Positions 51,396 through 61,242 of a stretch of DNA of 64,000 nt are shown in pieces. Where the stretch lies: assembly GCA_004154925.1 (NCBI GenBank), contig QJNS01000703.1, forward strand, positions 1-64,000, read 5' to 3'. The notes under the pieces were generated by a model that ran no database searches, was not told the DNA's origin, and worked only from the letters and a program-made list of their open reading frames with translations. A program made the position numbers and the translations under genes. Positions within the stretch are counted from its first letter, which is position 1; each line of letters begins with the position of its first letter. Origin of the DNA: Monosporascus cannonballus. Taxonomy: Eukaryota > Ascomycota > Sordariomycetes > Xylariales.

Positions 51396-53272
51396 TTAAT
51401 ACCTAGGCTTGACCTTCACTGGATACTTATCCTTGATATGGCCGGTGGCGACGTAATCCGGGAACTCGACCTGATAGCCCTTGTAGCCGAAGAACGTGGG
51501 CGCGTCGGCCGGGTACATGTCCTCGAAGTCGAATTCGCGGACGGTGAGGGCGAGCACGAGGCGCATCTCGAGCTGGGCGAGCTCCTGGCCGATGCAGTTG
51601 CGGGGACCCATCTCGAAGGGCCGCCAGGCGTTGCGCCCCGGGTAGTAGGGGTCGGCCTCGTCGCGCACGAGCCAGCGCTCCGGCACGAACGCATGTGGGT
51701 CCCGCCAGTGCGCCGCGTCTCGGTGCAACGCCGCTCCCGCCGCATGCAGCATGAAGCCCTGGCCCGCCGGGTACCGTACGCCCGTGCGCGGGTTCGTCAG
51801 GAAGAAGTCGGCCGGCCCTTGCCGGATCGAGCCACTGACCGGGGGGTTCAGCCGTAGCGTCTCTTTTATGACGCCGCTCGTGTACGGGAGCCGGTTTAGC
51901 AGCGTCGGGTCTGCGCTGATGCGCTCGGCGGCCGCCGCGGCGTCGGCCCCCAGCACCTCGTCGTGCTCGGCACGGACCTTGGCCGCCTTGTCCGGGTGCT
52001 GGCTGAGGTAGTAGTAAGAAAAGGCCAGGGTCGACGCCGTGGTGTCGTGGCCCGCGAACAGGAAGATCTTGATGTTTCTAACGACGCTTTCGATGAACTC
52101 CGGGGGGATGGACCCTCGGGCGGAATAGTCTTGCACCTCGTTGACGTACGACTTCAGCGCGAGGGTCAGGATCGTCTTGGGGCCCTCGATCTTCTCGTAG
52201 TTGTGCACCGTATCCTGTATGAATGGCAATAATGCGCTACGAATTCTGCTGTTGTATATCCAGTGCTTGATGAGGCGCAAGGGGTTCAGTTCCTTCCTTA
52301 GGTTCAGTGCGAAGTATATTAGTTGCAGTTGCTTCGTCATAGTCTCCGTTATGGGGTGTGGTTTAACCTGGGCATTCAGGCGTGTGCCGCTGTGGTTCGG
52401 TTAGCAGTGATTCAGCAGACATATATATCGTGGGGCGGACGTACAGAACAGCGCGCCCAATGATGTCGAAGGTGAGGTCGGTGGTATATGATTCGAGCCT
52501 CACAACATCGCCGCTAGCGGCCGCCTTCTTCAGGCGTTCCTTGAAAACTAGGGCTTCCTCGATAAACGAAGGGATGAGTGAAAGCAGGTTTTTAGCAGAG
52601 AAGCCCGGGTTGAACATGCTCCTGGCCGCCTTCCACTCTTGCCCTTCGAGGTGCACCAGATCCCGCCCGCCGGTGAAGTGCTTGAACTCCCCCTGTCCCT
52701 GTGCCCAAAACTTTGGCAGGCTCTGGATTTGTGTGAACTGAGCTATCATGTCCGGGTCGAAGACCGCTACCATGGGAAAGCTTATCGGCCAAGGATCCAT
52801 CTTAGGCACATCCATGATTAGTTACGCCGAGGGACATGATAGGTCCTGACCAACAGGACTCGGGAAAGGAGATTGAATGCTCGAGGTCCACTCACGTATA
52901 GAAGGCCCGCGCTGGCAACCTCGGGGAATTCCTGCCGAAGAAGATGTATCTGCCAATGGCTTACTGTGTCCTGCGGCCACCCGGCCTTTATGGTGACCTT
53001 GCCGATTGTCCAGAGGTGACCGAAAAGAAACGAATGCGGTATGATTGGCTAAAGGACTAGGTGAGCGACTCATCGTTAAGATCCGGGGTCGGGCTTGGAT
53101 AGTGTTCACGACTTACGATCCCATGCTCTTTCTGGACGCGCCTGAACATCATCCGGATCTGGTAGAGGCGCACGAAGAATACGGCCAAACCGAGTAGAGC
53201 GAGGTAGCCTAGGGCCCTGGCGGCCATCCCTAGGCTACCGGCGACGGAAAAGTCCACTAGAGACTGTGCCAT
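51396..53272 (-). CDS. Cytochrome P450 monooxygenase
   Basis: Heme-thiolate monooxygenase anchored to the ER membrane. Four exons: 53272-53117, 53048-52896, 52800-52445, 52389-51396; introns 68, 95 and 55 bp. Product 552 residues. The N-terminal anchor is ALGYLALLGLAVFFVRLYQ, followed by a Pro hinge (PIIPHSFLFGHL). The I-helix oxygen motif is AGHDTTAS, the K-helix is KETLRLNP, the PERW motif is FVPERWLV, and the heme loop is FEMGPRNCIGQELAQ with Cys 487 as ligand. All core motifs are intact. The C-helix has WKAARSMFNPGFS. The third acceptor (52802-52801, CCTAAG) is weakly pyrimidine but keeps the frame and the LLYMDPWPISFP junction. The CYP family and substrate are not assignable by eye. No synthase lies nearby. 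Confidence 0.93.
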
Positions 53273-56200
53273 GACTTGCCCGAGGTTGCAGCAATCGGAA
53301 GAATTGAGGACGGTGTAGAGAAAGTCGTTGGGGATGATGTGTGGGATGACGGTTGGCTTTAAAGCACCAAAGGACGTAAGACAAAGGGCGCTATGCATCA
53401 ATAATCCGTGAGATCTTATTGGTTCCCCAAACCCGCACAACAGCCCCGGCAGCTCCCCGTTCCGGGTCCTTGGCGATCGTACCATTCCGGATTACACAGC
53501 GCCGGAAAGGCCTGCATCAACACAGAAGAGTCCGGGTCGCTCCCATGTCCGGCTTCAGCACCCGGTTCTCTAATCTCGCTAAGTATCGTTATCACCACCA
53601 TTACTTAATTCAACGAAACTGGACAAAGACTAAAAATGCTAAATTTTCTTTACAGACTACCTGCCAGTAAGCTAAGCGAGCTGTCAACGGAACTCGGTAT
53701 GGATCGTGCCCGCCCTACAGTCACCTGCGCCTGACACCGCAAGGGATTTGATGTCTTGACTTCTGGTTTGATTTAGTCTCCCCGTCCCCTGGGGATTCGC
53801 GGCTGGCGAAGGATCCATGCTTGGCTACATAGGCTTAAACGGGGACTTCTGTGATTGGCGATCGGCTCGCTCGCTTAACTATTTGCTCCAGCCTACAACA
53901 TAGGGGAATCTAGTAGCTGACACACTTGATGATGATATCCGTGAATTTCCCGATGATCCGACTATACTCTATGTGCTGTTGGCTTGTCACTCCCCTACGT
54001 GTGCGCTTGGGTAAGCTGCCGAGCCACCTTGTTGTGTTCTAGAACAACATGCTAGATTGGTTGATAGGGCCGTGAGGAAATCCTACGCTTATATGCAAAA
54101 GGTTAAACAGCTTTAGTAGCCCGCAGTTACACAATACCCCAGTTTGTAAGAGGCCGATGAGAGTGAGTTTTCAGACGGTGCCAAAGAAAAGGCACACGAG
54201 ATAACATACTTTCCATGCGCCCTTACTCAAAGGCGTCAAATAACAGTAAGACAGCACGAAAAATAAATGCAAAAGAAGTATTTATCCCATTTCACAAATG
54301 CCTTTCTATTTAAGCCTGTTATTTTTCTAATATTACATAATAGTTGCTACAAAATCCGTCTGGTGAATACATGCGGGCTTTATGGAATGTGTGCCGTTTC
54401 TTCCCGGCACCGCTTGGCTTTTCACATGCTGCTACTACCCTGGCGGATGGTCACACTCGACCCCAATATCTTTGTGGGGGGTTCTTGTACCTTTCCGAGA
54501 TCTAATTCCAACAGATTATGGATCTTTTTTCTTGCCTAGATTCTTAGCTAATTGCTTAGCAGGTAGATAGATCGGCACTTGAGGCAACCGGTGATAGCCA
54601 GCCCATGAGCTTCATGAATGCGAGGCTCCTCCAACAATACAACAAGGGGTTGAGTGTAATGGAATGGCGTCGCCAATAGCTACATATACAAGGTATGTTG
54701 ATGGGAATTACAATGGGGACGTCAAATGGGGAATTAATCATTAGGGCGGTCAACTACAAAGTACACATAGAGAATACTTCCACTACAAAATCTACCTGTT
54801 GCTTCAGAGAAGGAAACGATCCTGGGGATTGATAAGAAGGTGAATCCAGCTCCTTTGTATAATAAGGGTTGAAGGTTCTCCAGTAGCATTGTCCATGGTA
54901 TATGGTCTGGCCGGTTGGCCTTCTCGGCCAATGGTCGCGCTGGAGATTGCCGAGACGGGTGTGGCTAAAGAGCCCCTTTTCCTTTTTGTTTTCTCTCGGT
55001 TGCAGCATATAGTGATGGCCCCCTTTTTATGTTGCAGATAAACGGTACTGCTGATGGTGCATGATGCATATCACGGTATCCAAGATTAATGTGTTACACA
55101 GACAGCGACTAATAATAATCAGCATCGTGAATTGCAAACTTTGGGAAGCCCGAAGTTATCAATTATCGTTGCATGGTTGACGTTGATGCATTTTCCAGAA
55201 TGACTCGTATTAAGCTTAATGCATGGAATACCGTATTAACCCTCGAAATTCACTGAAAGCTAATGCCTGCCTAGACAGGCTAATGTAACGGAATAAGCTT
55301 AAGGCCGAAAGCTATCCCCTTTTCTGTAAGAGTGCGCCAGTTGTTATAAATAGAACATCGAATAAAAGGAAAGGGGAAAACAGTTCCGTCAGGGGAAGTC
55401 AGACGGTGGAACGTCTTGGCTGACATTGGCTTTCAGTGAATTTCTAGGGTTAATACGGGTGGCTCATCAACCTATCAGTCTGACTTTTTGGTGATGCCTT
55501 ACGTGTTCGCAGCCTTTCGGGACTTCTTTGCATTCATTCGCGTCATCCGCGTCATCACCCAATATCCACAAAGCGCATTCCTTGCCGATACGACCGGGGG
55601 CTGCAGAGCTAGCAGGGGGTCTGCAAAGCTAGCAAGGGGCTTAAAAGACATCCTGTAGCACAGTCAGGTCATTGACAGAGCAATTCGCGCGCATGCAAAA
55701 CGGTATCTAAGGTGGTTTTGTTGGGGAATAACTTATGAACTTCAAAAGAAAAATATATAAGGACGGCCCAGGTCTACTTCCCCTAGTACTGTTTAATCAG
55801 ACATCAATTTTCGAAATTTTTATGTGTTTTTTCGCTGGGATTTCGGCACGGGGCCTTTGATGTATTTGGGACACCTCGAATTTTTGTCTCAATGATTTTG
55901 ACACTCCTGCACATGCGGAGCGCTTCAGGCGCCCCCCGAGGACTTGGCGCATCCCGGATTGCCCTTGAACCTGTGGTCGATCGGTGGCACCAAACCAAAG
56001 TGGGCGAAGCCCCGTCTTTTTAGCGCCAAGGTTAACTGATGGACAGCGAAAGTCTCTTGCTCCTACCTGCCTTTTTCAAACCCGTTTCCAACAAAGTGCC
56101 GGAGTCCAGACTCATCATTGTTTCATTGTACAAACTTAAAGTAATCGCCGTTCCATCATCGTCAGCAGTGCTGCCCAGCTACGAGAGCCAGTTGTATATT

Positions 56201-56502
56201 TCGGCTACCTATTACTTCGTATCCGCTGGGAGAGGGCCAGTTATTAAGGTGCCGGGATATTCTCGATCTCTGTCGTCGTCCGAGTTTCGTTCATAAGAAC
56301 CCTCGTCTTCCGGTTTCGTTGTCTCCTTTATGCGTTCGTTATTTCAGTTGGTTTCTTCGGCAACATTTATGAGACTGCTGGCTCCCGCGGTATTTTGCCG
56401 ACCGTGACACCAGGACAGCAGCCCCACACTCGCTTACTACATCTCGTCGCTCGCTTCCGTACTGAGGAAGCCTCCTTCGCGTCTAAACCGGCTCATTCGA
56501 GA
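53273..56502. other. Intergenic, about 3.2 kb, no gene seen
   Basis: Between divergently oriented P450 and GT31 genes. It contains a 20-bp-period tandem repeat and a short GC hairpin at about 56,002-56,012. Open frames (54,267-54,539 and 56,039-56,296 among others) are unsupported. Confidence 0.55.
55601..55639 (+). repeat. Two-copy imperfect tandem repeat, 20-bp period
   Basis: Copies CTGCAGAGCTAGCAGGGGG (55601-55619) and CTGCAAAGCTAGCAAGGGG (55621-55639) differ at two positions. Not inside a gene. Confidence 0.8.
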
Positions 56503-57949
56503 ATGGGCGTGGCCGAGCGAAATGGGCTTCGCTCCTGTGCCCGGCTCACCCGGGGGCACAAGATCACCATTGCACTTCTCACCATCCTGTTCATCATATA
56601 CCATTCGACGCCCTACGACAGCCGCCCGAGATCTTTCGTAAGATTCCAGCAGAACAATGTAGAGGACTATATACAAAACACCTACCCAAGCGACTCGTGG
56701 CTCTTCAGACGGCAGCGGTATCCTGTCAATACCGACCAGGATATAGGGGTTATACTAAAGACAGGATACGGAACGAGACACCGAGTAAACGTTTTGTTAC
56801 AGGCGCTCAGTAACGAGACCTTCTTCAGCGACACCATTGTCGTCCAGGACTTCCCCGTCGTCGAGGAAAGCCAGAAGAACTACAGTTTGGCGAATGGCAA
56901 GGCGGTACCGGCTATCGATATAATCGGGTGGAACCTCAAGAGGGGTGCGTTGAATGGGACACAAAATCTCGAACGGATGAGGAAGTACAAACACCTCGCC
57001 GATGCAGTCGGGGCCGAGGAATGGATGTTGGCTGATGGAATAGGGAGGAACATGGGTTGGGAACTCGATGCGATGAAGGTAGGACGACCCTTAGTTGCCA
57101 CTTCAGCTATCCTCTCGACGATCTAACAACCTACAGTTTCTCCCAAGTCTCGAATATGCCTGGCTGAACATGCCCAAGAAGAAATGGTATCTCGTTTTAG
57201 ACGACGACACGTACATTATCAAGCATTCCTTGACTCTTCTCCTGGGTCACTTGAACCCTGCCAAGCCGACATTTCTCGGTAATCCTGTCGGCGATTACAA
57301 GGGGCGCTTCCCCCACGGCGGTTCGTCGGTCATTATCTCGGGCTCGGCGGTGAGCAAGCTGTACGACGGACATCCGGATATTGTTGCCGAAGGTCATCAG
57401 GAATCACCCACGGCGATCTGGGGAGACAAGCTCCTATCGACGACATTCATGAAGATCGGTGTCTACCTTGATGAGACGTACGGCCGCATGTTCAATGGCG
57501 AGAATCCGTGGATGACTCGCATGTGGGTTGACAGGTTCTGCCTACCCCTCGTCTCGTTCCATGGTCTCGGCGAAGGCGACTTGATGGAGCAGGTGGGCAA
57601 CACGTTTAAACACATGGAGGGGCCGGTGTTCTGGCGACAACTGGCAGATATCTACGGCACATACAACTTCTCTTCATTCCACCAAGACCCCGTGCGGGCC
57701 AACATGGACTTTGTCGGGCGACTGGATGAGCATAGCACCACGTTCACTGACGTCAACGATGTGCCGCAATGCATCAAACTCTGCGGCCAGCACCGCAATA
57801 CATGCCTGGCCTGGACGTTCGACCCGGCTCTGAGATTGTGCCATATCGCCCCCTGGGCTATTATTGGCGAAATCGCCGAGGGCCGCTCTTCTGGCGTCAA
57901 CGCCCCACTGGCCGAGTGGGTAGCCAACAAATGCCACACTCCGTCGTGA
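56503..57949 (+). CDS. GT31-type glycosyltransferase, type II membrane protein
   Basis: A Golgi-type glycosyltransferase related to fringe/beta-1,3-galactosyltransferases. Exons 56503-57078 and 57137-57949, intron 58 bp, product 462 residues. The first in-frame Met is at 56503. After a short basic tail there is one signal-anchor helix (ITIALLTILFIIYHS, about 20-36). The lumenal part begins with a stem and has DIGVILKTGYGTRHRV, a KKWYLVLDDDTYIIKH metal-binding site (DDD at 214-216), HGGSSVIISGSAVSKLYD and an acidic GDKLLSTTFMKIGV region. A Cys-rich tail (VPQCIKLCGQHRNTCLAWTF) resembles a PAN/apple-type module, as in many fungal GT31 proteins. The acceptor is not specified by sequence. Confidence 0.88.
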
Positions 57950-58989
57950 GCCTTACCAGGCCCGTGATATTTTGTTTTATTTTCTGTATGGCATGTGAAT
58001 ATGCAGGACGGGCCACGCTACGCTGGTCGGAGGATGGATCCTGCCGCCCTGGGTTTGAAAGAGGCGTGGCTGCTGCTACTTGGATGGATAGCCACGAGAG
58101 GGATAACGACTTGAATGATACCCGGGGGAAAAGGATATGGAACGTAATGTTAAATTAATTCCCGGATTGCCCTGGATATGTCAAATAAGATAGGAAATGC
58201 CAAATAGCTAGCTACTGAGGCGAGGCATTATATACAGAGTATGGACTGAGTATGCAGATACTGTATAATAAGATCCCTGATACCTGCATATTGCCCAGAT
58301 GAACTGAACCTCACGGCGAGTTTGAAGGGCGAGCCATATGTGGCTGACCTGCCGTTAAGCCTGGTTAAGGCCTGGTTGTCCCGTGCACGCGAGCAGCTGC
58401 AGTCGATGACGTTAGGGATGCCAGTTTAGCGGTCTGCAGCTGCATGCCCCATCCCGTGGAGGAGACCAACCCCGTTCCAGGCAGCTTTGACGTCAATCAG
58501 TTGTTTTGTCCGGTAATCTCCATTTTTCAATTTCAGCGTTGAATTTGGAATTCGGCGCCTCCGTCCTTTAGTGCCAACGTACCTAGTATGTGGTGATAAG
58601 GGGGGATGGCAAAACAACGCCCAACCCTCACTACTAACTAGTAACTGTGTTCTTTCTTTCCCTCCACTTCCATAAGCGCTGTCTGTAATTCTTGTTTCCG
58701 CCACTACCCACGAAAGCGGGTTTCGAACTTCTGGCCGTAGTGCCGCGTTCTTCATAGAACTCGCGTCCCCACCCTCGTCATCCACCCAATAGTTACCTAA
58801 TTATACTTACTCATTTCCTACCGTTCACCGTACGTGTATATACAGCTCCCAAACAAGCCGGCGACCAAGCAGGCGGGCCAATTCGAGCGAGCGATTCATT
58901 CGGGCCGATCCCATCATATTTTCAGTCGAATCTACCCGGTCCCTGGTCATTCTACGCATCTTCTCGGCTTCCCCACATCGCACGTAACC
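57950..58989. other. Intergenic, no gene seen
   Basis: GT31 3' flank and Kes1-like promoter; the last 200 bp before 58990 hold the presumed leader. Confidence 0.6.
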
Positions 58990-60402
58990 ATGTCTGAGCC
59001 TACACCCAACCCGCAGGCCAGCGGTGCCGGATGGGCGGCGTTTCTCAAGGTTAGTAAGCACCATTATATTTCCCGACGGACCTTCACCTACCCATTCGCC
59101 TCCAAGAAAAGAATGGAGACCGTCTAAGTCTTTTAACAGTCCATTTCCTCCTTCAATGGCGACCTCTCCTCCCTGACGGCCCCTCCTTTCATCCTCTCGT
59201 CCACGAGTCTTACGGAGTTCAGCTCGTACTGGGCTGAGCACCCAATCGTATTTGCCGCGCCGGCGAAGGAAGCAGATCCCGCCAAGAGGGCGTTACTAGT
59301 GCTGAAGTGGTTCTTGACCACCCTCAAACAACAATACGCCAGTCGGAGCGAGAAGTACGGCAACGAGAAGAAGCCTCTTAACCCTTTTCTCGGCGAGCTG
59401 TTCTTAGGCAAGTGGGAAGATGACGCAGGCACAACCGAGCTGATCAGCGAGCAAGTCAGGTGAGCTCCTCCCTTGCAACTGGGTGGAGGTTCCCAGAGTT
59501 CGACAGTAAGGTTCTGACAGACAACGTACAGCCATCATCCACCAGCGACGGCGTATAGCATTACAAACCACCCCTCCGGCGTCCATCTCCAGGGGTATAA
59601 CGCCCAAAAGGCGAGTTTCTCCAGGACGATTTACATCAAGCAGATCGGTCATGCCGTACTCTCGGTGCCCAACCCCAACAAGCCGCAGGAAAAGGATGTC
59701 TACTTGATAACGCTACCATCGCTCCATATCGAGGGCCTCCTCCTCGGCTCTCCCTACGTAGAGTTAGATGGGACCTCGTATATCACCTCGTCAACGGGCT
59801 ACACCGGGAAGATCGACTATGCCGGGAAGGGTTGGGTGAGCGGAAAGAAGAATTCTTTCAATGCGACCCTGTATCTGACTGGTCGGGAGAAAGAAATCTT
59901 ATTCAACGCCTCGGGCCAGTGGACCAAGGCATTCGAACTGCACTCGGGGCCGGCGAAGCGCAACTCCAGCGAAACGCTCGTCGACACATGGGACCCGGTC
60001 GCGACGCCGATGTCGCAGCTGATCGTGGCGCCCGTCGAGGAGCAACACCCGCTCGAGTCCCGGCGCGCCTGGGCCAACGTCGCCAAGGGCATCGCGGTGG
60101 GCGACCTGGACTTCGTGGCCCGGGAGAAGAGCAAGATTGAGAACGCGCAGCGCGCGCTGCGCAAGAAGGAGCGCGAGGAAGGCCGCCAGTGGGAGAGGCG
60201 GTACTTCACGGCGCTGGAAGGCAGCAAAGATCCCGTCCTCGAAAAGCTGGCCGGTGGCGTGGGTCTCAGCGAAGACGGCGACGCGGACAAGACTGGCGGC
60301 CTCTGGCGGTTCGACGTCGCCAAGGCCGAGAGGGTCAAGGGGCAGCAGCACCTGAGCGACGCGGAGAAGGCCCAGCTGGCTAGGGAGCTGCTGGGGCAGT
60401 AA
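58990..60402 (+). CDS. KES1: Oxysterol-binding protein, Kes1/Osh4 type
   Basis: Cytosolic lipid-transfer protein exchanging sterol and phosphatidylinositol 4-phosphate between ER and Golgi/trans-Golgi membranes. Exons 58990-59049, 59140-59459 and 59532-60402; introns 90 and 72 bp. Product 416 residues, short as in yeast Osh4, without PH or ankyrin domains. The ORP signature EQVSHHPP is built across the second intron (Ser 127), and the PI4P-binding Lys and His residues are nearby. Other conserved parts are [30 protein letters not shown], and [11 protein letters not shown]. The C-terminus is a charged helix ([20 protein letters not shown]). The first exon, just 20 residues, encodes the lid-like N-terminus (AGWAAFLK). 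Frame intact. Confidence 0.95.
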
Positions 60403-61242
60403 GTTAGTTGGGGACCTTAGAGGGAGGAGCGATAGATAGCGAGGAGGAGGGAGGAGGGACCCATCCGTGCGATTAGAGGAAAGGTGTCCGAATAATGACA
60501 GGGTAATATCAACTTCGTAATCAATCCAATTTCTAGCGCCGCGGCGGTTTTTCTTTTGCGGCACCCGAGCATGGATCTCGATCGAATGCATGGAGACTAA
60601 CGGACGGGAAAGGGGTTAGGTACGGGAGGGCTCTAGGTCCATTACGATGCAATAGGCCCTGCATTGCGGCGCTGTCATTCTAGGTAATATCTAACTCTAC
60701 CTAGGTAGTCTTATGGAACTCGAAGTATTTATGAAAGTTCATGATAAGTGACAAGCTTAAGAGTAAAGCTCAAGCGTGCTTGTAAACATGTTCGTGATTG
60801 AGAATGTAACAGACTTCTCACAATGCCACCATCTTCAAGGGGGAGTCGAGAACGCACTTCGACTCTGATGCCACGCAATGGAGGGTTGAGAGCATGTGGT
60901 CTGCCACTCTGCCACTGTGGCTTGTCTCTGAACAAACCACTAACGGATAGTGTTTGGTACTTAATCAGCTGACATAATGTGGCTGTACCGTGCTCCGGGT
61001 TGTTCGTCACTCTGCTGTGCGAAGTAGGAGCTCCCCCCCAATTTGGCAATTGGACATTGCGCCTGCCACGGACAACTTACAGGCAACACTGTTTCTCGAC
61101 ATTTCCCCCACCTCCCTTTGGCGGACCCTCGTAAACCGATCAATGTTTCTTGCAGTATAATCTCATAATATCTTCCGATTCCAGGACGCCTACGGAGAGC
61201 TACCCAATTGTTGCTCGTGCGCTCGTTTGGCAGTAGTCAGCC
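60403..61242. other. Intergenic between Kes1-like gene and VPS35
   Basis: No gene seen. It should hold the VPS35 promoter. Confidence 0.6.

Noticed and set aside
33858..53272. Secondary-metabolite gene cluster (DAO, BBE oxidase, SAT4-like, P450)
   Set aside because: No polyketide, peptide or terpene synthase, and 8.5 kb of gene-free DNA separates the P450 from the rest.
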